NCBI GenBank assembly: GCA_001247695.2
Contig: LGRX02014038.1
Span: forward strand, 1 to 64,000
DNA length: 64,000 bases
Reading direction: 5' to 3'
Source: Cymbomonas tetramitiformis
Lineage: Eukaryota; Chlorophyta; Pyramimonadophyceae; Pyramimonadales; Pyramimonadaceae
Both the position numbers and the translations under genes were made by a program. Below, one piece after another: positions 12,646 to 21,263 of the stretch (the first letter of the stretch is position 1; each line of letters begins with the position of its first letter). Under the pieces are notes generated by a model that made no database searches, was not told the DNA's origin, and saw only the letters and a list, made by a program, of their open reading frames with translations.

Positions 12646-13160
12646 ATAAGCTGCTTCCTACAAGGACTGCAAGCTATAAGCTATAAGCTGTAAGCTGTAA
12701 GCTATGAGGTATATAGGCAACTAACTGCCTATGTGTTCACACTTCCTCGAGGGGGGAAGAAGGTGGATAGGATCACACACATATCCATTTTATATTCCGA
12801 TCTGGTGATTACTGATGGATTGCTTTTGATAAAACCACTGCATCCACAAGTAACGTTGAAATCTGTACAACGTTAAATCCACCATCACTAACAAAGTGTA
12901 AAATCGGATGGGAAATTACATCCCAATGACTATAAGTTGACTCTTGCTCAGCATTTACATCCTCGAGTAAGTTCGGAATGCTGAACTATATACATAACAT
13001 ATAACCTGATACCATGCTTAATTGCATATCCTGGATCAGAAGATGATAGTTATATAATGTATATATATATATATCCCACCTGATACACTTTGGCACTATA
13101 GCCGTACATAAGAGTGGGAAGGACAAGTGCATCGCTGTAAGACTGGTTGATATAGTCCCA

Positions 13161-13216
13161 ATACTGAAGGCAGAAGTGGCACCTGAATAACAGCTGATAA
13201 CTGTTGGGAGACCACC
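13161..13216. ncRNA. Structured element B, relative of 11401-11462
   Basis: It shares GAAGGCAGAA and TAACAGCTGATAACTGTTG with element A. The outer stem differs: GTGG (13176-13179) pairs with CCAC (13212-13215). AACAG (13189-13193) pairs with CTGTT (13201-13205). Sequence change with pairing kept suggests an RNA structure under selection, or a decayed structured repeat. Confidence 0.4.
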
Positions 13217-13606
13217 ATGCAAGACCTTCCAAGCGTAATTCCTTTGTCCTAAGATGCAAGTGAATTGTTCATAATATGTTGACATCACATAAAAGCATTC
13301 TGATAAAAACCCTATATATCCATGTGAGTTGTCATTACTACAAATGACACGTGGGTTTTGAATCGTCGAATGAGTATAACTCCGATGAATTCATTAGTAC
13401 AGGATAGCTGTTGAGATTATTACTCCGGCTGGATTGCAATCATTCACAATCCCTGTACATTCCGGTGACATATTTTGCACTGGACTGATCACCACGTTTG
13501 CTATAATCAGTGGTATATAAGTCACCAGAGAAAGCATTGCAATCAGCACAATGCTGTCTAGACTCACAAAGATGAGTAACAGATATTCTCAGATGTAATA
13601 AATAGA

Positions 13607-14031
13607 GGCACAATGTGACCTACGCTAAAATCGCGTATGCTCGGGCACTGTATTGTGACCTGCGCTGAGATCGCGTATGCATGGACACAATATTACTCGT
13701 GCCAATGACGTGGACCCAATTCATACAACCTCCGGTACAAGCGGACAAGGTTGACTGCCACGACATCACATCTGAAATCAATAAATCACTCAGAGAGAAG
13801 GTGTGACATCAGTACAACACCATTATACACATAGTCATGAGGATTTTAAAGAAGACACAGTCTCTCCGATATTGACAAACATGGTGCATATATTACCATG
13901 CTCTCTAATCACATATCTGATATCCCACAGCATACGATGTTGGTAATAGCAAACCACTTCGCCGCTGGAGGGTAGTGTTGTATATATACAGCACATGCTT
14001 GGGCACTATATGACCCACGCTGATGACGTGG
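13607..14031. repeat. Dispersed GGCAC...TGACC hairpin module, three copies
   Basis: Copies at 13607-13640, 13643-13680 and 14001-14031 share ggcac, then tgacc, then a small hairpin: TACGC/GCGTA in the first and CCACG/CGTGG in the third. A fourth relative is at 50108-50147. In the third and fourth copies the pseudoknot-like motif follows directly. Confidence 0.45.
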
Positions 14032-14035
14032 ATTC

Positions 14036-14096
14036 GGGCTGCATCCCAATAACTGCAATGCACCTTCGGTGCAATGGGCTGCAACCCGAGAACTGC
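14036..14096. ncRNA. Recurrent pseudoknot-like motif, two copies around a hairpin
   Basis: Copy 1 at 14036-14057 reads GGG-CTGCA-T-CCC-AATAAC-TGCA. Copy 2 at 14076-14096 reads GGG-CTGCA-A-CCC-GAGAAC-TGC. Between them is a perfect TGCACC/GGTGCA hairpin with a ttc loop. Confidence 0.4.
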
Positions 14097-14434
14097 TATC
14101 CAGCTTCATAGAAAGCTTCCACGTCATCACATAGAGGTCGGACCTCTGTTGTATTTAAACGGCGCTTGACAACCGCCTAGCAATACACTTCCTTGAGGGG
14201 GGAAGATGATAAGCTAAAAATACAACCAAAAACCAAATAAATAATAAAAACAAATAATAAAACAATTAAGTTGCATCATCGTTTTTGTTTTGGTAAGCCT
14301 GACTATATACAGTCAAACCATGCAGAACTCCATGAAGTTGACACATATATGTATCAAACATTTCTAAGGTCATCAGCCATGACATACATATTATGAGCTT
14401 GATTTTGAAGACCTAGACATTGTATACCTCTGGT

Positions 14435-14593
14435 CTAGTGTGTGTATGATTAATCCTTTCTGGCTCACCCGATATTCCCTGATATTCCAAGGTAGTAGCC
14501 TTACAGATTCCATCAATTTTCATCAATTTTCATCAATTTTCATCAATTTTTCATATCTTTCACATATATGACCAATATTCTCACAAATAAGCA
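14435..14593 (+). repeat. Left terminal inverted repeat of the viral element
   Basis: It pairs with 28923-29081 over 159 bp with one mismatch. It contains four tandem copies of the decamer catcaatttt (14511-14550). After a possible CTAG target duplication it begins tgtgtgtatg. Confidence 0.95.
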
Positions 14594-14599
14594 TATCAA

Positions 14600-14657
14600 G
14601 GACCGAGCACATCGAAGATGTGCGAGCGTCCTTACGGAAAACTCGTCAGAGTTTTCC
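14600..14657. terminator. Two strong stem-loops just inside the left terminal repeat
   Basis: GCACATC/GATGTGC with a gaa loop (14607-14623) is enclosed by GGAC/GTCC. Next comes GGAAAACTC/GAGTTTTCC with a gtca loop (14636-14657). They lie downstream of the leftmost minus-strand gene, so they may end transcription or process 3' ends. A replication role is equally possible. Confidence 0.4.
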
Positions 14658-14806
14658 ATTCTAAAAGTCTGTATCAAAATTTAGTTAAAATTTACGGTTC
14701 AATGTGATTTAAACATTAACTAAAAATTGTTCGAAAAAAGTTACGAAAATGAAAAAAATTCCTGTCATTCCGTTTCGTTTCGTTTTAATTTATCTTAATT
14801 TGATCT

Positions 14807-14929
14807 TTATTTTAATTTGATCTTTTTCACAGGTTTAGGTTTATCTATAGTTTTCGGTTTTAAAGGATTTCCAGTTTGACCTTGTGAAGGTCGCGATTTA
14901 CAACCACAGCCACAATCTTTACCGAACAT
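14807..14929 (-). CDS. Small Cys-rich viral protein, 40 aa
   Basis: An ATG at 14929 opens a 40-codon frame ending in TAA at 14807. The N-terminus is MFGKDCGCGCKSRP, with three cysteines in a CxCxC pattern, and the C-terminus is Lys/Pro-rich. The upstream sequence gatagtatataa matches the short AT-rich promoter seen before other genes of this element. The next gene starts 16 bp away on the same strand. It may be a small virion or DNA-binding protein, but nothing in the sequence proves function. Its small size makes chance possible; the promoter match argues against that. Confidence 0.45.
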   Translation of the reverse strand: MFGKDCGCGCKSRPSQGQTGNPLKPKTIDKPKPVKKIKLK

Positions 14930-14944
14930 TTTGATTATATACTA

Positions 14945-15727
14945 TCAATTGATATTTTTATTTTTCAAAGTCTCTAAAATACATGCATACAAACTTTCAT
15001 AAATCTTGCGTTCAGTCCTTTCATTAAAAAACGGTAAATCAACTTTGTCATTGAGTACATCGATAAACAACTCATAAAATCTTGAATCTTCAAGCATGTC
15101 AATCATACTCTTAAATGATAATACTTTCAATTCATCCATCGTTCTATATATATATAAAATCATTATTTTTTTCAATTTCCTTTTAGTTCCCATCCAATAA
15201 TCGTTTTCAGAAGCGTGTCGTCTTTCGCGTATATTGCGTCTATTATTAACACGAGTAACCATATTTTGATTTGGTTTCAATCTTTCATCGGTCATATTTA
15301 TCGCTTTTAATACATCTTTGTAGTTTGCGAAATACTCATCATTCCTTATAGGTGATACATTGTTCAGTTTCAAAGTTTTTTTAACTTCAGATTCATAATT
15401 AGTCACCAATTTGATTGGATCTTTCCCATTCAACGAAAAGTAGCTACCGACTTGTGCTTGTGTGAAGATTTTAACATATAATATAAAAAAGGAATTACCA
15501 TACGCTGTATAATAATCGTTTAATCTTTTTTTTAAGGAATTTTCTGTTCTACCGAGTTTAACATACGTTGATGGTTGCCCGCAACCTTTTGGAATCTCTA
15601 TTACATAGAAAGCGTGTTTAAATTTGTTTTTGTTATAAAATGAAGTCTCATTATCTTTATCCGCTTTTATAAATAAATCATATCGTTTACGTTCATTATA
15701 AGTAGCATAACCAATTCTTGAGTTCAT
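14945..15727 (-). CDS. GIY-YIG-type nuclease-like protein, 260 aa
   Basis: Residues 40-72 read FYVIEI, then YVKLGRTEN and KKRLNDY. This is the layout of the compact GIY-YIG/T5orf172 nuclease fold: a first strand, a second strand ending in a glycine-arginine turn, and an arginine helix. The exact GIY and YIG signatures are diverged, so catalytic ability is uncertain. The C-terminal two thirds is basic and unrecognised. The start ATG at 15727 follows an aattatataaata promoter-like stretch by a few bases. Such nucleases in Polinton-like viruses are thought to act in recombination, integration or genome processing. As no integrase was found, this is the only recombination-type enzyme candidate here. 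Confidence 0.6.
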   Translation of the reverse strand: MNSRIGYATYNERKRYDLFIKADKDNETSFYNKNKFKHAFYVIEIPKGCGQPSTYVKLGRTENSLKKRLNDYYTAYGNSFFILYVKIFTQAQVGSYFSLNGKDPIKLVTNYESEVKKTLKLNNVSPIRNDEYFANYKDVLKAINMTDERLKPNQNMVTRVNNRRNIRERRHASENDYWMGTKRKLKKIMILYIYRTMDELKVLSFKSMIDMLEDSRFYELFIDVLNDKVDLPFFNERTERKIYESLYACILETLKNKNIN

Positions 15728-15742
15728 TGTTATTTATATAAT

Positions 15743-16024
15743 TTACCATAGAATTTTATTTGCGAAATAACCAGGACTTTGAATTATATTTAAATCTTTC
15801 TTGTGTCTAATTCTATACAGTCTACGCCTTTCATTTGCATATTCTATCCCATTATTTTCCAAAATATAAGTTGGATAATCCTTATATCTGATATCACCAA
15901 TTGATGCAAGTTTTTTATTGTTTTTATCGAAGACATCAATCTTTTTGTTTTTGACAGTACTCGGTTTGATTGTAACATTCAACTTTTTAGCTTGGTTATA
16001 TGAATATTGTGTAATCTTGTACAT
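15743..16024 (-). CDS. Small basic viral protein, 93 aa
   Basis: The protein is strongly basic, with YSYNQAKKLNVTIKPSTVKNK at the N-terminus and a C-terminal SPGYFANKILW. The middle has IGDIRYKDYPTYI followed by an ERRRLYRIRHKK run. This arrangement resembles a small uncharacterised family I recall from large algal DNA viruses (possibly DUF5754), a memory-based match that needs a profile search. A cattatagtaaaa promoter-like motif lies about 4 bp before the ATG. It sits between the nuclease gene and a small Cys-containing gene on the same strand. A nucleic-acid-binding role would fit the charge but is inference. Confidence 0.6.
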   Translation of the reverse strand: MYKITQYSYNQAKKLNVTIKPSTVKNKKIDVFDKNNKKLASIGDIRYKDYPTYILENNGIEYANERRRLYRIRHKKDLNIIQSPGYFANKILW

Positions 16025-16032
16025 GACTTTTA

Positions 16033-16212
16033 CTATAATGTTATATTTTCTTTCTTGTCATTCTCCATTTCATCTTTTGACATTAAGTTTCGTTTACAAT
16101 TGATACATAAACATTCGATATCCGTACACCTCGAACGTCGAATATTATAAGATATTGCGTGAATCAATAAAATCGCAACGTTACAAAGTGAAATAATATC
16201 ACAAATTTCCAT
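16033..16212 (-). CDS. Small hydrophobic/Cys-containing viral protein, 59 aa
   Basis: ATG at 16212, stop TAG at 16035-16033, 59 codons. Residues 5-21 are hydrophobic and could form one membrane helix. After them comes an Arg-rich turn and a CTDIECLCINCK segment with four cysteines that could bind zinc. The tail is charged. The upstream motif tttatagtataaaa is one of the clearest matches to the element's promoter. The frame lies between two confident genes with 8 bp to the next one, as expected of a compact viral genome. No function is assigned. Confidence 0.6.
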   Translation of the reverse strand: MEICDIISLCNVAILLIHAISYNIRRSRCTDIECLCINCKRNLMSKDEMENDKKENITL

Positions 16213-16240
16213 TTTTATACTATAAACTTACATATTATTA

Positions 16241-18073
16241 TCAAGGTCCCGTGTATGTATAAATTCCATTGGGTACAAAATCTACATTGTGTGTTAAAGG
16301 AGTTTGGAAATATATTTTTGATGCTGCTTTGCCTCCTAAGTTCCCAGACTCGTGAGATGAGATTACTCTTGTGTTACCATTTACGTCAACAATAGTCCCA
16401 CTATCTTCTATTGAGTAAACATATTCTTCATTAGTCAAAGATATCGTATTCCCATCTGAGTCTACTATGTAAAACCATTGATATGTTGAATCTCCCCACT
16501 CAGGGTGACTTCTTAGTTGTAACGTAACAACAGGTATTGCTTCTACAAAAATCGTGTGGGAGTTTACGGTATCGCTCGATACAAAGTTATCCAAACTGAC
16601 GTCCACGGTCGTTGCCGTTATATTTGTCGTTGTCAAAATGTATGGGTCAACAGTAAAAACCGAAGTTGTTGTCTTTGTTTGGAATAGTATTTGTTGAATT
16701 TTAGACTCTCCAAATATATTGTAAAATGATTTATCTCGTGCTGCTATTTCAAAATAGTACTGTGTGTTTTCAGTCAAACCGTCGAACGTTCCTGAAATGG
16801 TACCCGAGACAGCCAGAACATCAATGAATGATAGTTGAGATAATGGTGGTAACTGAGAACCGTTTGGTGCGTCGTAGGTAGTTTTATCATAAATGTGTAC
16901 AAAGATATCTAAAACGAAGTCGTTCGTAGAAAATCCTGTAATATCGAAACTGTAAGTCGTTCCACTAATAGTTTCATTTTGTTGATTTGAGATCGGATGA
17001 TAATACCAATTTACATTTTCCTTGGTCTCGAGTAAAGTTCCATTTACATAGTACAATAAGGAATTTCCGTATGCGTCATTGATAATAGAATCTCTTGATA
17101 TGTTCATATTGAAACCATCATCAAGATCTGATTGCGTCAATGTTTTGATACCACTCTCGGTTTGATCGTTCGAAGCATTTTGTAATTTGATTTGAAATGT
17201 ATCGTCTGGGTACAAACTAACAGTATTTGTGAACAAGATTTTGAGGATTCCATCCTGAGCTTCGAGTGATGTTACAGGGGCGTAGTCCGCATTTGGGCTT
17301 GCAGGTGTGGTTATGTTAAACGTCGAATTTATTTTTGTTTTCGTAATTTGAGCTGTAGTTTCCAGACTCAAATCCGTTACTGCGTTTTCAACAATGTAAT
17401 CTGTGTTAGGTAACAAACCTGTGAATTCGAAATCAGAACCGAGACTGCCTTGAGAAATGTTAATTGAATTCTGGAGGTAACCGTTAGCGTTCTTTAAAGC
17501 GAGATTTAATTGATAATTTTTGTTAATATCGGATTGTGCGTATACACTAAAATTAAAAACCAATTTGTTATAACGTTCTTGCAACAAATCGCGAAGAAAT
17601 GTCGAATCCACGCTATCGAATTGATGTGTGTAATCTTGCGTTTGAACAACAGTATCATTGAGCTCTATTGTCAAAGAATATGTCTGCCCAGAAGTCAATC
17701 CAGCATATGGAATTTCAATGTAGAATGTGCTTGTATCATCGTCAGTCGACAAGTTTCTCGCATACGAATTTCCCTCTATAATCATTTCGAAATTGTCCCC
17801 GTCTTGCGTGGAACCCGAAGATTTTGTAACTTGGAAAATTAGACTTCCGTGATCAAGGGATTGGACATGTGTTATCGAATATGTAGCTTGTGAGGTCGAA
17901 TTTTGGGTAGTAAATGTAGCAGTTGAGTCAATAACGATAGTTTCATTTGTATAAACATTCGTAATCGTAGATCTCAACTTATAAGACGTATTTGGGGAAA
18001 GCCCCGTAACAGTTCCACTAATTGTAGAGAAATCAGTTGCATTTGTAATATTTTGAAATGTTAATGAAGTCAT
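16241..18073 (-). CDS. Large Thr/Ser-rich fibre- or spike-like structural protein, 610 aa
   Basis: The protein is rich in Ser, Thr, Asn and beta-strand-like stretches with almost no cysteine. The N-terminus (GTVTGLSPNTSYKLRSTI) and several later segments have the GL.PNT.Y spacing of fibronectin type III or other Ig-like domains, suggesting tandem beta-sandwiches. Residues ~265-375 are closely repeated in the next gene (18144-19106). The gene is preceded by cattatagtata. The likely role is a virion surface fibre or host-attachment protein. This is inferred from composition, repeats and company with capsid genes, not from a specific family match. Confidence 0.6.
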   Translation of the reverse strand: MTSLTFQNITNATDFSTISGTVTGLSPNTSYKLRSTITNVYTNETIVIDSTATFTTQNSTSQATYSITHVQSLDHGSLIFQVTKSSGSTQDGDNFEMIIEGNSYARNLSTDDDTSTFYIEIPYAGLTSGQTYSLTIELNDTVVQTQDYTHQFDSVDSTFLRDLLQERYNKLVFNFSVYAQSDINKNYQLNLALKNANGYLQNSINISQGSLGSDFEFTGLLPNTDYIVENAVTDLSLETTAQITKTKINSTFNITTPASPNADYAPVTSLEAQDGILKILFTNTVSLYPDDTFQIKLQNASNDQTESGIKTLTQSDLDDGFNMNISRDSIINDAYGNSLLYYVNGTLLETKENVNWYYHPISNQQNETISGTTYSFDITGFSTNDFVLDIFVHIYDKTTYDAPNGSQLPPLSQLSFIDVLAVSGTISGTFDGLTENTQYYFEIAARDKSFYNIFGESKIQQILFQTKTTTSVFTVDPYILTTTNITATTVDVSLDNFVSSDTVNSHTIFVEAIPVVTLQLRSHPEWGDSTYQWFYIVDSDGNTISLTNEEYVYSIEDSGTIVDVNGNTRVISSHESGNLGGKAASKIYFQTPLTHNVDFVPNGIYTYTGP

Positions 18074-18143
18074 TTGTATACTATAATGATATATTTTTTT
18101 TTCTTCAAGTTATCGTGAAAATTGATCGATGTAACTATATGTA

Positions 18144-19106
18144 TTACAATGTTGTAGTAAACGGATGCAGTATTATCATTTGAATCTTATTCTCGTTAAA
18201 GATGTTGTAAAATGATGCGTCCCTTGCAAAAATTTGCAAATAATATGGTGTACCTTGTTGTAAATTTGAAAATGTTCCTTGTAGATTGTATGTATCGCTA
18301 CCCGTATTATTGTAAAAATTATATTGATCTAACACAGGACCTTGGTTCGCATCGAATTCTGATTTTAGGTATAGATACACATTAAAATCGATAACAATAG
18401 AGTCCGTTGTGGAAATTGTGATATCAAATTGATAGGTTGAACTGCTTATAATTTCATTTTGTGTTTGAATTGAGATAGGATGATAATACCAATTTACATT
18501 TTCCTTGGTGGTGCTTAGTCGCCCATTTACATAGTACAACAAGGAATTTCCGAATGCGTCATTGATAATAGAAGCTCTTGAGATGTTCATATTGAAACCG
18601 TTAACAAGATCTGATTGCGTCAATGTTATGATGTCACTCTGGGTTTCGTCGTTCGAATTATTTTTTAATTTGATTTGAAATGTATCGTCTGGGTACAAAA
18701 TCGTGGTATTTGTAAATAGAATTTTGATAATTTCATTAAAGGCTTCAAGGCTCGTAACAATGATATGATCCGCATTTGGACTTGGGTATTCAAATATCAA
18801 TTCTTTAATAACAACTTCCTGAGTCAAATCGTTAGTTATAGTACTACGAAGCTTATATGTATTAATACCACCGTTATAATTATTATGGTACAATGTTATC
18901 GTTCCATCACTATCAGGCATATAATAGTCAATACCGTTTATCGTATGCGTGTGGCTTGAATTCAATGGACTTGCATTATTAGCTGCGGATTGTGTATAAT
19001 ACAACGGGTATGTATTGTTCAAATGGAATGGTTCGGGTAACCAATTTGTCAAACTTCCTGTAAATGAAAAATTTGAGTTTGTTATATTATTGATTGTTAA
19101 AGACAT
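18144..19106 (-). CDS. Second fibre-like protein, paralogue of the neighbouring gene, 320 aa
   Basis: The N-terminal part contains SSHTHTINGIDYYMPDSDG, a His-rich turn of a kind I associate with surface proteins of large DNA viruses. The rest, from about residue 110, parallels the 610-residue neighbour: LYPDDTFQIKL, TLTQSDL, NGFNMNISR and ENVNWYYHPIS all recur. The pair therefore arose by tandem duplication followed by divergence, one copy keeping extra domains. A virion surface role is likely. The ATG at 19106 is preceded by a taagtatattg stretch. Confidence 0.6.
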   Translation of the reverse strand: MSLTINNITNSNFSFTGSLTNWLPEPFHLNNTYPLYYTQSAANNASPLNSSHTHTINGIDYYMPDSDGTITLYHNNYNGGINTYKLRSTITNDLTQEVVIKELIFEYPSPNADHIIVTSLEAFNEIIKILFTNTTILYPDDTFQIKLKNNSNDETQSDIITLTQSDLVNGFNMNISRASIINDAFGNSLLYYVNGRLSTTKENVNWYYHPISIQTQNEIISSSTYQFDITISTTDSIVIDFNVYLYLKSEFDANQGPVLDQYNFYNNTGSDTYNLQGTFSNLQQGTPYYLQIFARDASFYNIFNENKIQMIILHPFTTTL

Positions 19107-19126
19107 CTATTTACAATATACTTAGA

Positions 19127-19351
19127 TTATATTTCAATCAATTCTACATTAACATTGTATTTTGATAAGTCGTTTGTTTCGAAATCTTCAAAATCATTTA
19201 AATTGATAACTACAGAAGTATTGCTGATATTTTCGGGAATTATTTCGATGGAAAACTCATCTTCGTGTATAAGCGTGCGTCTTTGATAATTGGGGATTCC
19301 AAACATTGTTGGTGGGTTTGATTGACGTCGTGCTTTATAAATCATTGACAT
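19127..19351 (-). CDS. Small acidic viral protein, 74 aa
   Basis: This short frame lies between the second fibre-like gene and the lipase gene, same strand, with gaps of 20 and 5 bp. The N-terminus is basic (MSMIYKARRQSN) and the C-terminal half acidic with LNDFEDFETNDL. I recognise no family. Compact spacing and an attgtattaaag promoter-like stretch before the ATG support it being real. Confidence 0.5.
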   Translation of the reverse strand: MSMIYKARRQSNPPTMFGIPNYQRRTLIHEDEFSIEIIPENISNTSVVINLNDFEDFETNDLSKYNVNVELIEI

Positions 19352-19356
19352 TTACT

Positions 19357-20292
19357 TTAATACAATATTTTATTCGGCAAACTATGGATATGTTTGGTAT
19401 CAAAATACCAGTGTTTCTTTGTAGTAAAATCGAGATGTCCTAAACCACTAATCGGATCGTAAACATTCAGTTCTTCTTCGTGTTTCGCACAAGTTGAAAA
19501 CATACAGCCTATATTATATTTCAATTGACTTGCGATATCAAGATTACCTAATCCATGTCCAGTGTTCATACTGTATGAGTCTACATTATTTTTTTTCGCT
19601 ATTGCTAAAGCGGTTGTCGACCCAAGAGAGTGTCCTACCAATAAATGTTTTGAATCTTTGTATTTGTCTTTCACTTGTTGAAAATGTTTATTGTACTCTT
19701 CAATTCTGTTCGAACTATTGAAATTTCCTAATAAAATATCAAGATCACTTTTCAAATCAACAACAGCATCGTTCATAGTTCCTTTCAATTGTGTACCTCT
19801 ATAAGACGTAATTGTATGATTTGACACAGGATTATGGAAAACTTTGATATATCTATTCGATAATGCACGGTCATACTTGTATCCTGTAGGTATCATATTT
19901 GGGTCATTTGTGTAAGCGAATTTTGAAGCTAATCGTGCAATAAATGATTTCTCTTGTTTTGTTTCAGGTGGTTTATCTATAACAGGAATTTCGTCGTCGT
20001 CTTCATCAAATATAGGCTCTTCATTGTCCTCTGTATAATGACCTCCATCCATCGCTTCATTTAAAAGCCATTCGGGTAATTGTTCATCGTCTTGCGAGTC
20101 TTCTTGTTGTTGTGTCTTTTTTTCTTTTCGATTTCCGTAATTACTCGGGTGATGCATTGGTACATCGTGAAGATGTGGGTTCACATTAGAATCAGTCAAT
20201 TGTCTTTCAGCTGGTGGGGTATACACATCCATTCCAGTACTCGCAAAACTTGATTCATCGGGTAACATAGTATTTCTTCGTCTTGAAGCCAT
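19357..20292 (-). CDS. Class 3-type lipase/esterase-domain protein, 311 aa
   Basis: I start the gene at the ATG at 20292 (MASRRRNT). The open frame extends upstream, but that part overlaps the divergent ATPase gene. Residues ~1-130 are low-complexity and acidic. The C-terminal domain has HLLVGHSLGSTTALAIAKK, the alpha/beta-hydrolase nucleophile elbow with Ser at ~222. An Asp (NVYDPIS, ~279) and a His (~301-303) are placed to complete a triad. Lipases of this kind are known accessory genes in Polinton-like viruses, where a role in breaching host membranes is suspected. It shares a 37-bp divergent promoter with the ATPase gene. Confidence 0.75.
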   Translation of the reverse strand: MASRRRNTMLPDESSFASTGMDVYTPPAERQLTDSNVNPHLHDVPMHHPSNYGNRKEKKTQQQEDSQDDEQLPEWLLNEAMDGGHYTEDNEEPIFDEDDDEIPVIDKPPETKQEKSFIARLASKFAYTNDPNMIPTGYKYDRALSNRYIKVFHNPVSNHTITSYRGTQLKGTMNDAVVDLKSDLDILLGNFNSSNRIEEYNKHFQQVKDKYKDSKHLLVGHSLGSTTALAIAKKNNVDSYSMNTGHGLGNLDIASQLKYNIGCMFSTCAKHEEELNVYDPISGLGHLDFTTKKHWYFDTKHIHSLPNKILY

Positions 20293-20329
20293 TTTGTTCT
20301 TATATATATAATATTGCAATATAATAAAT
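20293..20329. promoter_or_regulatory. Central divergent promoter of the viral element
   Basis: These 37 bp, almost pure A/T, separate the ATGs of the lipase (minus) and ATPase (plus) genes and mark the switch point of the genome's two transcription directions. TATA-like stretches on each strand lie 10-20 bp before each start codon, implying very short leaders. Confidence 0.55.
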
Positions 20330-21244
20330 ATGAAAACTCTTATCGTAAATGATATGAAAATTGAGATACCGAAAGGAAACTCGTGCCCTATAAAGACATC
20401 GAAAAATATGTTGAATCCGATGCAAAACTTGATATGTATTGGGAAAAGAAATAGTGGCAAAAGCACAGCAATAACAAATTACTTTAGAATGTTGAAAAAG
20501 GAAGATAAAGCGATGAGAATTTTTGTAATATCGACAACATTTGATTCTAACAAGAAATTGATGAAGAATTTAGACATTCAAGAAGAAGATGTTTATCAGC
20601 CTGACACACCAGAAATCGTGATTGAAGATATCATTTCAAAATGTGAAGACGAAAGAGATTTATACATCAAATATCACGAGGACATGAAACGATGGAATTT
20701 GTTACAATCAAAACTGAATAACAGAAACATATATATAGACGATATCGAACCTGATTTGATGCTTGAGTTTTTGACATCAGATGGCTTTGAAAAACCAACA
20801 CACAAGTGGAATGGTGAAAGACCGAATATGTACTTATTCATAGATGATTGTCAATCAACTCCATTATTTCGTTGTCAAAAGTTTTTGAATTTGATTACAC
20901 GACACAGACATATTGCATCATTTTCAGAAGGCGGAAGCCTTGGAATCCAAGTGTTCACAGCGATACAGAATTATAAGAGCCAGTACGGAGGCTGCCCACG
21001 AACTGTAAAAAACAACTGTACCACATTAATATTGTTTTCGATGAAAGACAAAGCTGAGCTAAAAGAGTGCTTTGAATCAGTAGGTGGTGAGATCGAAGAA
21101 GAAAGCTTTTATAAGGTATACGAATACGCCACAAAAGAACCGCATAGTTTTTTGTTAATTGATTTACATCCAAAAAAGGAACACGCATCTCGATTCCGAA
21201 AAAACTTTGACGAATTTATTATTATAGACGAAAACGAAAATTAA
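20330..21244 (+). CDS. FtsK/HerA-like genome-packaging ATPase (A32 type), 304 aa
   Basis: The Walker A motif GKRNSGKST lies at residues ~37-45. A Walker B-type MYLFIDDCQ lies near 165-174, followed by a threonine-containing strand and ITRHRHIASF. The length of about 300 residues and the motif spacing are typical of the A32-type packaging ATPases shared by Polintons, virophages and nucleocytoplasmic large DNA viruses. These drive DNA into preformed capsids. It is the first gene of the plus-strand block and is followed after 19 bp by a small gene and then the two capsid genes, the usual morphogenesis cluster. Identification is strong; no odd features. Confidence 0.9.
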   Translation: MKTLIVNDMKIEIPKGNSCPIKTSKNMLNPMQNLICIGKRNSGKSTAITNYFRMLKKEDKAMRIFVISTTFDSNKKLMKNLDIQEEDVYQPDTPEIVIEDIISKCEDERDLYIKYHEDMKRWNLLQSKLNNRNIYIDDIEPDLMLEFLTSDGFEKPTHKWNGERPNMYLFIDDCQSTPLFRCQKFLNLITRHRHIASFSEGGSLGIQVFTAIQNYKSQYGGCPRTVKNNCTTLILFSMKDKAELKECFESVGGEIEEESFYKVYEYATKEPHSFLLIDLHPKKEHASRFRKNFDEFIIIDENEN

Positions 21245-21263
21245 TTTCTGTGGTTATATTAAA

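Larger units (their letters stand above)
9672..14434. other. Non-coding region dense in perfect inverted repeats
   Basis: No convincing gene was found in this 4.8 kb, only scattered short frames. Many exact stems occur: GCGGAT/ATCCGC (10119-10135), CAGCAC/GTGCTG (10144-10164), TTCATGA/TCATGAA (10492-10509), GTAAGTGTGT/ACACACTTAC (11144-11176), CATTCCACA/TGTGGAATG (11302-11331), GATATGTTTGG/CCAAACATATC (11661-11729), GGAAGT/ACTTCC (11796-11813) and ATGGGTTT/AAACCCAT (11814-11839). Sections near 12.1-12.5 kb repeat taacaccct and its inverse. Confidence 0.6.

Noticed and set aside
14020..14100. Hammerhead ribozyme suggested by ctgatga
   Set aside because: No GAAA partner and no three-stem core at the right distance.
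20293..20466. Upstream extension of the lipase frame (58 more codons with a hydrophobic run)
   Set aside because: It lies wholly within the oppositely oriented ATPase gene and its promoter. The ATG at 20292 has the element's normal promoter spacing.
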